Positions 24,869 to 33,247 of a stretch of DNA of 64,000 nt are shown piece by piece. Both the position numbers and the translations under genes were made by a program. Source of the DNA: Quadrisphaera setariae (GTDB lineage Bacteria > Actinomycetota > Actinomycetes > Actinomycetales > Quadrisphaeraceae); the NCBI RefSeq assembly GCF_008041935.1, contig NZ_VKAC01000013.1, positions 62,001 through 126,000 of the forward strand, given 5' to 3'. How positions within the stretch are numbered: the stretch's first letter is position 1; the number at the start of each line of letters is the position of its first letter. Below the pieces are notes generated by a model. That model did no database searches, was not told the DNA's origin, and saw only the letters and a program-made list of their open reading frames with translations.

Positions 24869-25399
24869 GTGCTGGTCTCCCGAACCCTCCGCGTCACCGC
24901 TGTCCTGGTCGCCGGTCTGGCGCTGAGCGCCTGCAGCGGCGGCTCCGACGGCCAGGAGGCGCCGACCGCCGCAGCGTCGGCCTCCAGCGCCACGTCCGCG
25001 CCGGCGCCCTCGGAGAGCTCCTCGAGCACCGGCGCGGCGGGCTCGCAGGACCGGGTGGTCGCGAAGTTCTGCTCCGACCGCGCCGCGCTGACCGACCTCG
25101 GCACCCAGATCGAGGCGGGCGGCCTGCCGGCGGCGATCCAGCAGCTCCCCACCTACGTCCAGCGCATGGACGCCATGCAGCCGCCGGACGCCGTCGAGGC
25201 CGACTTCACCGAGTACCGCGCTGCGTGGGCGTCCATCAGCGACGCGCTGCAGGGTGGTTCGCCGGAGGACCCGGCCCTCCAGGCGAAGGTGCAGGCGGCG
25301 GTCGCGGCCCACCCCGACGCGCAGGCGGTCGAGGACCGCCTCAAGACCTGGTCGGACGCCAACTGCCCGGCCGCCTCCGCCTCGCCGTCCGCGGGCTGA
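24869..25399 (+). CDS. Small secreted lipoprotein
   Basis: 176 aa. It has a type II signal peptide with lipobox LSAC (Cys22), followed by a Ser/Ala-rich linker (about 23-65) and a helical domain with two cysteines ([13 protein letters not shown] and DANCPAAS) that could form a disulfide. No family is recognised. It is monocistronic with a leaderless promoter and is convergent with the DUF2252 gene 10 bp away. The protein probably sits on the outer face of the cytoplasmic membrane. Confidence 0.8.
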   Translation: MLVSRTLRVTAVLVAGLALSACSGGSDGQEAPTAAASASSATSAPAPSESSSSTGAAGSQDRVVAKFCSDRAALTDLGTQIEAGGLPAAIQQLPTYVQRMDAMQPPDAVEADFTEYRAAWASISDALQGGSPEDPALQAKVQAAVAAHPDAQAVEDRLKTWSDANCPAASASPSAG

Positions 25400-25409
25400 C
25401 CGGGCTCCG

Positions 25410-26861
25410 TCAGAGCCCGGGGAAGGCGCCGTTGCGGAAGCCGTCGACGAACAGGCGGAAGTCGTCGCGGACCACCTCCGCGTAGCCGAGCGCGAACGCC
25501 ACGGCGTCAGCCGCGAACAGCGCGTCACCGCTGCGCCCCGCGTCGTCGTCCTCCCCGGCCGCGTCCAGCACGGCGACGACGGCCTCCTCCACCTGGAAGG
25601 GCACCTCCCCGCCGTCGCTGGAGGAGTCGGCCACGCAGTGCACCTTGGCCGTCGCGCGGCCGAGGTCGCGCAGCAGCGCGACGGCCTGGTCGGGCTCGTC
25701 GACGTCGTCCCAGTCGAGGTCGGCGGTGTACGGCGAGACCTCGCTCACCACGTACCCGACGCCGTCGATCTGGGTGTGCCCGAGCCACGGGTCGGCGTGG
25801 GCCTGCAGGGCCCGCTGGCTGACGGCGGTGCGGTGGCCGTGGTCGGTGAACAGCTCCGTCGACCCGTCGGGGCCCACGAGCCTGCCGACGACGCGCGAGG
25901 GCGCCGCCACCACGCCCTGCTTCATCGACAGGAGCACGTCGTTCTCCATCGCCTGCGTGCGCCCCTCCAGCAGCAGGCTGTACGTGCGCAGGCCGGCGCT
26001 GCCGATGCCGATGCCCGAGCGGCCCACCACGTCCTTGACGTGGTACTCGATCCGCTCGCCGCGCTTGGCCTCCGGGATCGTCACGAGGTACCCGTCGAAG
26101 GCCTCCAGCACGGTGGCGCGCTCGTCGTCGTCGAGGCGGCGGTGCAGGGGGGTGTCGCGGAAGCGCCGGTCGATCGTCGCCTCCGGCCCGGCGTCGGCGA
26201 TCTCCGTCTCGGCGTCGAGCAGGTCGATCCGCCGGGAGGCGCGGGCCTCCTCCAGGGCGTCGTGGACGGGGCCCGTGGTGTTGTCGAGCCGCAGGGCGAA
26301 CGCCGCGTCGTCGTCCTTCGTGGCGAAGGCGCGGACCTGCTCCGTGTACGCGGTGCAGTAGGCGGTGACCATCCGCTCGATGTCCGTGTCGGCGAAGGCC
26401 TTGGCCACCCCGAGCAGCGCCACCGACGCCGCCATCCGCCACACGTCCCACGTGAACGGCGCGAGGTAGGCCTCGTCGAAGTCGTTGACGTCGAAGACCA
26501 GCTGCCCCTGGTCGTTCATGTACGTGCCGTAGTTCTCGGCGTGCAGGTCCCCCTGGATCCACACGCGGCTGGTGCGCTCGTCAGCCCACCTGTCAGCCCC
26601 AGCCACCTCCGGGGCGGCGACGTCGGCGTAGAACAGGCACGCGCTCCCGCGGTAGAAGGTCCACGGGCTGGCGGCCATCTTCCGGAACCGCTTGCGGAAG
26701 GCCGCCGGGTCGGACTCGATGAGCGGCGCGAAGGCGTCGAGGAGGACGGCGACGACGTGCTCGCGCCGCTCGTCCGGCTCGCGCCGGCGGGCCGCCGCGA
26801 CCACCGGGTGGTCCTGCGGGGCGGAGGTCTGGAGGGCGGGCGCGCCGCTGCTGGTGGACAC
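25410..26861 (-). CDS. DUF2252 family protein
   Basis: 483 aa. DUF2252 proteins have a kinase-like (aminoglycoside phosphotransferase-like) appearance. Visible motifs are [20 protein letters not shown] (after KRF), [18 protein letters not shown] with the GDLHxxN element, [18 protein letters not shown] with a DFD-like metal motif, and [20 protein letters not shown]. The biochemical role is unknown. GTG at 26861 is supported by CAGGCT ending 7 nt upstream on the minus strand. It is divergent from priA. Confidence 0.85.
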   Translation of the reverse strand: MSTSSGAPALQTSAPQDHPVVAAARRREPDERREHVVAVLLDAFAPLIESDPAAFRKRFRKMAASPWTFYRGSACLFYADVAAPEVAGADRWADERTSRVWIQGDLHAENYGTYMNDQGQLVFDVNDFDEAYLAPFTWDVWRMAASVALLGVAKAFADTDIERMVTAYCTAYTEQVRAFATKDDDAAFALRLDNTTGPVHDALEEARASRRIDLLDAETEIADAGPEATIDRRFRDTPLHRRLDDDERATVLEAFDGYLVTIPEAKRGERIEYHVKDVVGRSGIGIGSAGLRTYSLLLEGRTQAMENDVLLSMKQGVVAAPSRVVGRLVGPDGSTELFTDHGHRTAVSQRALQAHADPWLGHTQIDGVGYVVSEVSPYTADLDWDDVDEPDQAVALLRDLGRATAKVHCVADSSSDGGEVPFQVEEAVVAVLDAAGEDDDAGRSGDALFAADAVAFALGYAEVVRDDFRLFVDGFRNGAFPGL

Positions 26862-26868
26862 GGCGCAC

Positions 26869-26874
26869 AGCCTG
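26869..26874 (-). promoter_or_regulatory. -10 box of the DUF2252 gene (leaderless)
   Basis: CAGGCT on the minus strand, 7 nt before the GTG at 26861, the same box as precedes pheS and the zinc-ribbon gene. Confidence 0.45.
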
Positions 26875-26954
26875 CTGCGCGCGCTCCGTGCCGACCACCC
26901 GGCCAGCCCGGCCCGTGGACGGACGGCGCTCGCGGGGCTGGGAGGATGGCGCCC

Positions 26955-27713
26955 GTGAGCAGTGAGACCACGTCCCCCTCGAGCGCCGCCCGCCTGCAGC
27001 TGCTGCCCGCCGTCGACGTGGCCGACGGCCAGGCCGTGCGCCTGGTGCAGGGCGAGGCCGGCTCCGAGACCCACTACGGAGCCCCGCTGGACGCCGCGCT
27101 CGCCTGGCAGGAGGGCGGCGCGGAGTGGATCCACCTCGTCGACCTCGACGCCGCCTTCGGCCGCGGCTCCAACGCCGAGCTGCTCGCCTCCGTGGTCGGC
27201 ACCCTCGACGTCGACGTGGAGCTGTCCGGCGGGATCCGCGACGACGCCTCCCTCGAGCGGGCCCTGTCCACCGGCTGCCGCCGCGTGAACCTCGGCACCG
27301 CCGCCCTGGAGGACCCGGAGTGGACCGCCAGCGCCATCGCGCGCCACGGCGACCGGATCGCCGTGGGCCTCGACGTGCGCGGCACCACCCTCGCCGCCCG
27401 CGGGTGGACCCAGGAGGGCGGCGACCTGTGGGAGGTGCTGGCCCGCCTCGACCGCGACGGCTGCTCCCGCTACGTGGTCACCGACGTCACCAAGGACGGG
27501 ACGCTGCGCGGCCCCAACACCGAGCTGCTCGCGCAGGTGTGCGCCGCCACGGAGGCTCCCGTCATCGCCTCCGGCGGCGTGAGCTCCCTCGCCGACCTGC
27601 AGGCCCTCCGCGCCCTGGTCCCGGACGGCGTGGAGGGCGCGATCGTCGGCAAGGCGCTCTACGCGGGGGCGTTCACGCTGCCCGAGGCGCTCGACGTCGC
27701 CGGACGCCCCTGA
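26955..27713 (+). CDS. priA: Bifunctional HisA/TrpF isomerase
   Basis: 252-aa (beta-alpha)8 barrel. PriA isomerises ProFAR for histidine and PRA for tryptophan synthesis, replacing HisA and TrpF in actinobacteria. Markers: [21 protein letters not shown] with the first catalytic Asp, [58 protein letters not shown] with the second catalytic Asp, and [12 protein letters not shown]. The start is set at GTG 26955 because GGGAGGA is well spaced from it and too close to the ATG at 26946. Confidence 0.95.
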   Translation: MSSETTSPSSAARLQLLPAVDVADGQAVRLVQGEAGSETHYGAPLDAALAWQEGGAEWIHLVDLDAAFGRGSNAELLASVVGTLDVDVELSGGIRDDASLERALSTGCRRVNLGTAALEDPEWTASAIARHGDRIAVGLDVRGTTLAARGWTQEGGDLWEVLARLDRDGCSRYVVTDVTKDGTLRGPNTELLAQVCAATEAPVIASGGVSSLADLQALRALVPDGVEGAIVGKALYAGAFTLPEALDVAGRP

Positions 27714-27720
27714 CCCGCCC

Positions 27721-27765
27721 CCGTGATCATGGACGTTGCCGACATCCCCGGCCGTGATCATGGGC
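27721..27765. repeat. Two CCGTGATCATGG copies after priA
   Basis: CCGTGATCATGG at 27721 and again at 27752, 31 bp apart as direct repeats. The ATG inside the second copy (27760) is the probable start of the SseB-like gene. Confidence 0.6.
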
Positions 27766-28782
27766 GCTAGCCACCCCCTGCGCCGGGGCCAGCACCTGCC
27801 CGGCCGCCACGGGGACGCCCACGGCGACTCCGCCGGCACCCCGTGGGCGGGGCGCACCCTCACCGACAGCCCGTTCGCCGGTGACGACGGCGCGGTGGCC
27901 TCGGCGGTGGCCGCGCTGCTCGACGCCGCACGCGCGACGGGAGAGCCGGTCGACGTGGCGGCGCTCGTCGCGGCGCTGCCGGGAGCGCGGCTCTTCGTCC
28001 CGGTGACCGCGATCTCCGCCGGCGCCGACGAGGCCACGGGTGGCGACCTGGGGGCCGACATGGCCATCCCCACGCTGCGCTCGCCCGACGGGCGCGATGC
28101 CCTGCCGGTGTTCACCTCGGTGACGGCGCTCACTGCATGGAGTGCGGAGGCTCGCCCGGTGCCCGTGGAGGCGCGCCGCGCCGCGGTCAGCGCCGTGCAG
28201 GAGGGGCAGCAGCTGCTCGTGCTCGACCCGGGCGTCGACGGCCCCGCGGGCTCCGTCGTCGTCCCCCGTCCTGCGCTGTGGGCGCTGGCGAAGGGGGAGG
28301 TGTGGACGCCGTCGCCGCGCGACCCCGAGGTCGCCGCCGCCGTCGCGCGGCTCGGCGACGGCCTCGGCGGTGTCGTCGGCGTCACCGCCGAGGCGGGCCC
28401 GGGGGCGGCCGCGGGCCGTGAGCTGAGGGTCGTGGTGGAGCTGGCCGCCGGCGCGAGAGAGCACGCCGGGTGGGCCCGTGACTCCGTGGCCCAGCGCCTC
28501 GGCCAGCACGAGCTGCTGGCCGAGCGCGTCGACTCGGTGGAGCTGGTGGTCCGCGAGCTGCCGCGGGCGGTGCTGGTCGTGCGGCCGAACCCGGGTGGCC
28601 TGCTGCGCCGCTGGTGCGCGTGGGGCGAGGGGACCACACCCGGGCGTCCCCACCACCCGACGACGTTCCACCGCAGCGAGGCCGCCGCGCGTGCGGCGGC
28701 GGCGCGGTGGTGCGAGGGCGACGGTGGGCACGAACGCCCTCCGGGGTCACCGCGCTGCCGCTGGTGCGGAGCCGAGTCGTGA
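27760..28782 (+). CDS. SseB-family protein
   Basis: 340 aa. The N-terminal half is an SseB N-terminal domain (LTDSPFAGDDGAVASAVAALL; GARLFVPVTAISA; TLRSPDGRDALPVFTSVTAL; GQQLLVLDPG). The C-terminal part is less conserved and ends in a putative zinc knuckle (WCEGDGGHERPPGSPRCRWC). In other actinobacteria an SseB-like gene often follows priA, as it does here. Its role is unknown. The ATG at 27760 lies inside the GTGATCATG repeat; GTG at 27754 is an alternative. Confidence 0.8.
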   Translation: MGASHPLRRGQHLPGRHGDAHGDSAGTPWAGRTLTDSPFAGDDGAVASAVAALLDAARATGEPVDVAALVAALPGARLFVPVTAISAGADEATGGDLGADMAIPTLRSPDGRDALPVFTSVTALTAWSAEARPVPVEARRAAVSAVQEGQQLLVLDPGVDGPAGSVVVPRPALWALAKGEVWTPSPRDPEVAAAVARLGDGLGGVVGVTAEAGPGAAAGRELRVVVELAAGAREHAGWARDSVAQRLGQHELLAERVDSVELVVRELPRAVLVVRPNPGGLLRRWCAWGEGTTPGRPHHPTTFHRSEAAARAAAARWCEGDGGHERPPGSPRCRWCGAES

Positions 28783-28875
28783 CGATCCCGCTGCCGGGCT
28801 GACCTCCCACTTTTGCGAGCCCTTTACCATCTGGCGCCGAGGTGTGCCCGACGTGCCAGCTGCACCGTGGCCCCC

Positions 28876-28881
28876 TAGTTT
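28876..28881 (+). promoter_or_regulatory. -10 box of the luciferase-like gene (leaderless)
   Basis: TAGTTT ends 8 nt before the GTG at 28890. Confidence 0.5.
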
Positions 28882-28889
28882 CGTGTGCC

Positions 28890-29978
28890 GTGACGGCGAT
28901 CGGCTTCCACTGCAGCCACGAGCAGATCCCTCCCAGCAGACTGCTCGACTACGCCGTCATGGCGGAGCAGGCCGGCTTCACCGCGGCCATGTGCTCGGAC
29001 CACATCACGCCCTGGGGCACCGCCCAGGGACAGTCGGGTCTGGCCTTCGCGTGGCTCGGTGCCGCGCTGGCGCGCACGCAGCTGCCGTTCGGTGTCGTCC
29101 ACGCGCCGGGCCAGCGGTACCACCCGGCCGTCACCGCCCAGGGCATCGCGACGCTGTCGGAGATGTTCCCCGGCCGCTTCTGGGCCGCTCTCGGCAGCGG
29201 CCAGTACATGAACGAGCACGTCACCGGGGACGGGTGGCCGCCCAAGGACGAGCGCGACGCGCGGCTGGCGGAGGTGGTCGACGTCGTCCGCCGGCTGCTG
29301 GCCGGCGAGGAGGTGACCCACCGCGGACGGGTGGTGGTGCACGAGGCCCGGGTCTTCAGCCGTCCGCCGGTCGATCGCGCACCCGCGCTGCTCGCCGCCG
29401 CGCTCACCCCGCGGACCGCTGAGTGGGCGGCGAGCTGGGCCGACGGGCTCATCACCGTCAACGCCCCGCCCGACCAGATGCGCTCCGTCGTCGACGCCTA
29501 CCGCGGGGCGGGCGGCACCGGCCCGGTGAACCTCCAGGTCCACCTCTCGTGGGCGCAGACCCACGAGGAGGCGCTGGCCGTCGCCCACGAGCAGTGGCGC
29601 AACAACGTCTTCTCCTCCAAGGTCCTCGCCGACCTCGCGACGGTCGAGCAGTTCGACGACATCGGCCAGCGGGTGCAGCCCGCGGAGCTGGAGGACTCGG
29701 TGCTGGTCTCCGCTGACGCCGGGCAGATCAGCGACACGGTGGCGCAGTGGGCCGGGCTCGGCTTCGACGGCGTCTACCTGCACCACGTGGGGCAGCACCT
29801 CGAGGCGTGGATCGACGAGGCCGGTGAGCGGGTGCTGCCGCGCCTGGCCCCCACGGCGCCGCTGGAGCTGGTCGGCCGCACCGGCGCCGGCACCACGGCG
29901 CAGGCCCTCTCAGAGCGCAGTGGCGGAACCGCCCCCACGACGGACCGCGCCACCGCCACCCGGACGGGAGTCCTCTGA
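28890..29978 (+). CDS. Luciferase-like flavin oxidoreductase
   Basis: 362-aa TIM-barrel flavoprotein of the luciferase-like monooxygenase/F420-dependent group: IGFHCSHEQIPPSRLLDYAVMAE, SDHITPW, FGVVHAPGQRYHPAVTAQ, LGSGQYMNEHVTGDGWPPK, RPPVDRAPALLAAALTP. It resembles the TIGR03885-type probable non-F420 flavinoid oxidoreductases. The last 45 residues are low-complexity. It overlaps the GH13 gene by one base (TGATG), so the two are co-translated, an unusual enzyme pairing. The GTG start is supported by the TAGTTT box. Confidence 0.85.
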   Translation: MTAIGFHCSHEQIPPSRLLDYAVMAEQAGFTAAMCSDHITPWGTAQGQSGLAFAWLGAALARTQLPFGVVHAPGQRYHPAVTAQGIATLSEMFPGRFWAALGSGQYMNEHVTGDGWPPKDERDARLAEVVDVVRRLLAGEEVTHRGRVVVHEARVFSRPPVDRAPALLAAALTPRTAEWAASWADGLITVNAPPDQMRSVVDAYRGAGGTGPVNLQVHLSWAQTHEEALAVAHEQWRNNVFSSKVLADLATVEQFDDIGQRVQPAELEDSVLVSADAGQISDTVAQWAGLGFDGVYLHHVGQHLEAWIDEAGERVLPRLAPTAPLELVGRTGAGTTAQALSERSGGTAPTTDRATATRTGVL

Positions 29979-31630
29979 TGCTGACCACGACCGCTGACGA
30001 GTGGTGGGCCACCGCCGTCGGCTACTGCCTCGACATCAAGCGCTTCACCGACTCCGACGGTGACGGGCGCGGCGACCTCGCCGGTCTCGGCGCCCACCTC
30101 GACCACCTGGTCGACCTCGGCGTGGACTTCCTCTGGTTCCAGCCGTTCTACCCCTCGCCCGAGGGTGACGACGGCTACGACATCTCCGACTACTACGGCG
30201 TCGATGACGGCATGGGCACGCTCGGGGAGTTCGTCGAGGTGGTGCGGGCGGCTCGCGAGCGGGGGATGCGCGTCATCGTGGACCTCGTCGTCAACCACAC
30301 CAGCGACGAGCACCCGTGGTTCCAGTCGGCCCGCTCCGACCCGGACTCGCCCTACCGCCACTGGTACGTGTGGCGCGAGGAGCCGGACCCGGAGGACGCC
30401 GACGCGGACATCATCTTCCCCGACGCGGAGGACTCGGTCTGGAGCCGCGACGAGGTGGCCGGGCTCTACTACCGCCACCGCTTCTACCGCCACCAGCCCG
30501 ACCTCAACACCTCCGAACCCGAGGTCCGCGACGAGATCCGCCGGATCATGGGGTTCTGGCTGCAGCTGGGCGTCGCGGGGTTCCGGGTGGATGCCGCGCC
30601 CTTCCTCGCCGAGACGGCCACCCGCGACGGCGACGCCGACGACACGGGCCCTGCGAGCACGTCCGGCTCGTCCAGCGGCGAGCGCGACGAGCAGCTCGAC
30701 GACGACACCGCCCTCGACGAGTCGCTGGCGATGCTCGACGTCATGCGCACCTTCCTGTCACGCCGCAGCGCGGAGGCGGTGATGCTGGGAGAGGTCAACA
30801 AGCCCCGCGACGAGATCGCCCCGTTCTTCGGCGGGGCGGGCCAGCGGATGACCATGTGCTTCGACTTCACGCTGAACCAGGCGCTGTACCTGGCCATGGC
30901 CCGCGGCGACTCCGGCCCGGTCCGCGAGGCGGTCGAGTCACGGCCGGAGCTCACCGAGGGCAAGAGCTGGGGCCTGTTCGTGCGCAACCACGACGAGCTC
31001 ACCCTCGACCAGCTCTCCGACGACGAGCGGCAGGAGGTCTTCGACGCCTTCGGCCCCGAGGAGGAGGTGCAGCTGTTCGGCCGTGGCCTGCGGCTGCGTC
31101 TGCCGACGATGGTCGACGGCGACCGCGACCGCATGGAGCTCGCCTACTGCCTGACGTGGAGCCTGCCCGGCACACCGGTGCTCTACTACGGCGAGGAGGT
31201 CGGCCAGCTGGAGGACCTCTCCATCCCCGGGCGGCTGTCCGTGCGCACGCCGATGGCCTGGGCCGCGGGCGATGCAGGGCCGGGCCCGGTGGTGGCCGAG
31301 CAGGAGCGGGACCCCGACTCGCTGCTGCACTTCTTCCGCCGCATGCTGCGCGCCTACCGCGGTCGCCCCGAGCTCGGCCGCGGTGCCGTCCGGCTGGTCG
31401 ACGTGGGGGAGCCGTCGGTGCTGGCGCACACCATGACGTGGCGCGGTCGCACGGTGCTCGCCCTGCACTCGCTGCGCGACGCGCCGGTGACCGTCACCGT
31501 GCCCGACGGGGTGGTGGAGCCCGGCACCGAGCTGGTCGAGCTGCTGACGTCGTCACCGGTGACCGTGCCCGACGGCGCCTTCGAGGTGGAGCTGCCCCGC
31601 TTCGGCAGGGTCTGGCTCGGCGACACCTGA
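29978..31630 (+). CDS. GH13 alpha-amylase-family enzyme (trehalose synthase-like)
   Basis: 550 aa with a full GH13 catalytic barrel. The nucleophile is Asp205 (GFRVDAAPF), acid/base Glu272 (MLGEVNKP), and transition-state Asp339 (VRNHDEL); VVDLVVNHTSDEHPWFQ and DSDGDGRGDLAGL are typical of trehalose synthase and oligo-1,6-glucosidase relatives. An acidic Ser-rich insertion (about 216-247) separates the nucleophile and acid/base. The protein is somewhat shorter than TreS and opens differently (WWATAVGYCLDIKRF), so hydrolase against isomerase cannot be decided. No signal peptide. Confidence 0.88.
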   Translation: MLTTTADEWWATAVGYCLDIKRFTDSDGDGRGDLAGLGAHLDHLVDLGVDFLWFQPFYPSPEGDDGYDISDYYGVDDGMGTLGEFVEVVRAARERGMRVIVDLVVNHTSDEHPWFQSARSDPDSPYRHWYVWREEPDPEDADADIIFPDAEDSVWSRDEVAGLYYRHRFYRHQPDLNTSEPEVRDEIRRIMGFWLQLGVAGFRVDAAPFLAETATRDGDADDTGPASTSGSSSGERDEQLDDDTALDESLAMLDVMRTFLSRRSAEAVMLGEVNKPRDEIAPFFGGAGQRMTMCFDFTLNQALYLAMARGDSGPVREAVESRPELTEGKSWGLFVRNHDELTLDQLSDDERQEVFDAFGPEEEVQLFGRGLRLRLPTMVDGDRDRMELAYCLTWSLPGTPVLYYGEEVGQLEDLSIPGRLSVRTPMAWAAGDAGPGPVVAEQERDPDSLLHFFRRMLRAYRGRPELGRGAVRLVDVGEPSVLAHTMTWRGRTVLALHSLRDAPVTVTVPDGVVEPGTELVELLTSSPVTVPDGAFEVELPRFGRVWLGDT

Positions 31631-31651
31631 GCAGGAACCTCCTTGCGCCCA

Positions 31652-31664
31652 CCGTGATCATGGG
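31652..31664. repeat. CCGTGATCATGGG copy
   Basis: A single copy of the motif also found at 1931, 1970, 27721 and 27752, immediately before the nucleotidyltransferase ATG. Confidence 0.5.
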
Positions 31665-31667
31665 TGG

Positions 31668-32495
31668 ATGACCACCACGGAGACCGACGAGGTCGATGCC
31701 GACCGCACCTGGCTGACGGAGCACGGTGACCCCACCGCGACCGAGCGCGAGGTGCTGCGCACCGTCGTGGGCTCCGGCGTGCACGGCATCGCCATCGAGG
31801 GCACCGACGACCACGACGAGATGGGCGTCTACGTCGAGCACCCGCGGGCGGTGCTCGGCGTCGGCCACGTGGACGGCCACTACGTCGCGAGGACCGTGCC
31901 GGAGGGCCACCGCTCCCACCACGGCGACGTCGACCTGGTCCTGTACTCGCTGCGCCGCTACCTGGCGCTGGTGCTGACGGGCAACCCGACCGCGCTGCTG
32001 CCCCTGTTCACCCCGGCCGCCGACGTCGTCCTGACCACCCCGCTGGGGGAGCGGCTGCGCGCCGAGGGCCCTGAGCTGCTCAGCCAGCGCGCGGGTCACA
32101 GGTTCCTGGGCTACCTGCGCAGCCAGAGGGAGCGGATGCTCGGCGCAGCGTCCGGTGCGCCGAACCGGCCTGAGCTCGTCGCGCAGCACGGCTTCGACAC
32201 CAAGTACGCCTCCCACGCGCTCCGGCTGGCGTTCCAGGGCATCGAGGTCGTGGAGCACGGGCGTCTCACGCTCCCGATGCCCGAGCCGGAGCGCTCGCTC
32301 GTGCTGGAGGTCAAGCGCGGCGAGCGCACCCAGCAGCAGGCGCTCGCCTTCATCGACGAGCGCGGCGCCCACCTCGAGGACCTCCTGGCCAGCGGCCGCT
32401 CACCGCTGCCGGAGCACCCCGACCTCGACGCCGTCAGCGCGTGGTCGACGGCCGAGCACCTCCGCTACTGGCACGAGCACGGTCTGGCGGACTGA
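31668..32495 (+). CDS. Nucleotidyltransferase (RlaP/PF10127-like, pol-beta superfamily)
   Basis: 275 aa. The pol-beta-type active site is VVGSGVHGIAIEGTDDHDEMGVYVE with the DxD-like pair in DDHDEMG. The segment VDLVLYSLRRYLALVLTGNPTALLPLF and the later FLGYLRSQRERML are typical of the PF10127 group found near RNA-repair and stress genes. The substrate is unknown. The gene follows the GH13 gene by 37 bp and precedes a hairpin region. Confidence 0.8.
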   Translation: MTTTETDEVDADRTWLTEHGDPTATEREVLRTVVGSGVHGIAIEGTDDHDEMGVYVEHPRAVLGVGHVDGHYVARTVPEGHRSHHGDVDLVLYSLRRYLALVLTGNPTALLPLFTPAADVVLTTPLGERLRAEGPELLSQRAGHRFLGYLRSQRERMLGAASGAPNRPELVAQHGFDTKYASHALRLAFQGIEVVEHGRLTLPMPEPERSLVLEVKRGERTQQQALAFIDERGAHLEDLLASGRSPLPEHPDLDAVSAWSTAEHLRYWHEHGLAD

Positions 32496-32502
32496 CGACG
32501 GC

Positions 32503-32571
32503 GGCTGCGGCCGCGTCAGCCTGCGGGCTGACGCGGCCGCAGCCCGTCACGGCCAGGCTGCGAGCCGTGAC
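32503..32571. terminator. Two consecutive perfect hairpins
   Basis: An 18-bp perfect stem (32503-32520 with 32527-32544, 6-nt loop) is followed by an 8-bp stem (32546-32553 with 32564-32571). The first is a likely terminator for the nucleotidyltransferase gene; the second includes the GTG of the next gene. Confidence 0.65.
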
Positions 32572-32752
32572 GGAGCAGACGTCCCCGACCCTGGCGTGCC
32601 CGCTGTGCGGGTGCACGCAGTTCCAGCAGGAGGAGTCCCGGCAGGACTCGCGCTGGGGCTTCACCACCCACCGGATGACGCTGATGATCTGCGTCCAGTG
32701 CCGCTACGTCCTGCACTTCTACGACCAGCACTCGATCTTCGACTTCGACTGA
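32567..32752 (+). CDS. Small zinc-ribbon protein
   Basis: 61 aa. Four cysteines in two CxxC-like pairs (CPLCGC near residue 11; CVQCRYVLHF near 42) form a zinc ribbon, and the protein ends FYDQHSIFDFD. It is too small for an enzyme. The start is the GTG at 32567, because CAGGCT lies 7 nt upstream in the leaderless arrangement; a longer reading frame from 32441 overlaps the nucleotidyltransferase gene and has no codon-bias support. Role unknown; RNA or protein binding is a guess. Confidence 0.7.
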   Translation: MTEQTSPTLACPLCGCTQFQQEESRQDSRWGFTTHRMTLMICVQCRYVLHFYDQHSIFDFD

Positions 32753-32756
32753 GCGC

Positions 32757-33188
32757 TCAGCGCCCGACCCACCACCGCTGCCACGGCGTCTCCACAGCGG
32801 TCCGCCGGTAGTGCTCGCGCACCCACGCCACCGCCTCTGCCGGCGGCACGCCGTCGAGCACCGCCATCAGCGCGAGCGCCGTCCCGGTGCGTCCGTTCCC
32901 GCCGCCGCAGCAGACCTCCACGCGTTCGGTGGCGGCGCGTTCCCACGCCTCGTGCAGCGCGGCGCGCGAGTCGGCTGGGACCAGCGGCAGGCCGAAGTCG
33001 GGCCAGCGCACCCACCGCACCGGCCACGGCTGCGGTGCCGGGCGCTGCCACGTGCACTGGTAGCTGACGTGCGGCTCCAGACCCGTCGGCGGAGCGCCGC
33101 GGCGCACGCCGCGTCCCCGCACCCGCCTGCCCGAGGGCAGGACGACGACGTCAGGGGCGTCCAGCGGCCACGCCAGGTCAGGTCCCAC
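32757..33188 (-). CDS. Dual-specificity-like protein phosphatase
   Basis: 143 aa. The PTP loop is VEVCCGGGNGRTGTALALM, a CX5R loop (catalytic Cys, then GGGNG, then Arg-Thr-Gly). The residue before the catalytic Cys is another Cys, where classical phosphatases have His. RWVRWPDFGLPLVPADSRAAL holds the general-acid Asp region. GTG at 33188 is favoured by homology-like onset at VGPDLAWPLDAPDVV; an ATG at 33236 would add 16 basic residues. The start lies in a hairpin stem (33180-33218). Confidence 0.75.
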   Translation of the reverse strand: MGPDLAWPLDAPDVVVLPSGRRVRGRGVRRGAPPTGLEPHVSYQCTWQRPAPQPWPVRWVRWPDFGLPLVPADSRAALHEAWERAATERVEVCCGGGNGRTGTALALMAVLDGVPPAEAVAWVREHYRRTAVETPWQRWWVGR

Positions 33189-33218
33189 CCGCTGATGGTG
33201 CCTCAGCCGGTGGGACCT
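33180..33218 (-). terminator. Hairpin between ferritin and phosphatase genes
   Basis: 16-nt arms (33180-33195 and 33203-33218) pair with one mismatch around 7 nt. It lies just after the ferritin stop on the minus strand and contains the phosphatase GTG. Confidence 0.5.
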
Positions 33219-33247
33219 GGACCGCCACCGCCTCACGGGTCAGCGCC

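Noticed and set aside
25410-28637. 1075-codon minus-strand frame
   Set aside because: DUF2252 homology begins at GTG 26861; the upstream part is antisense to priA and the SseB-like gene.
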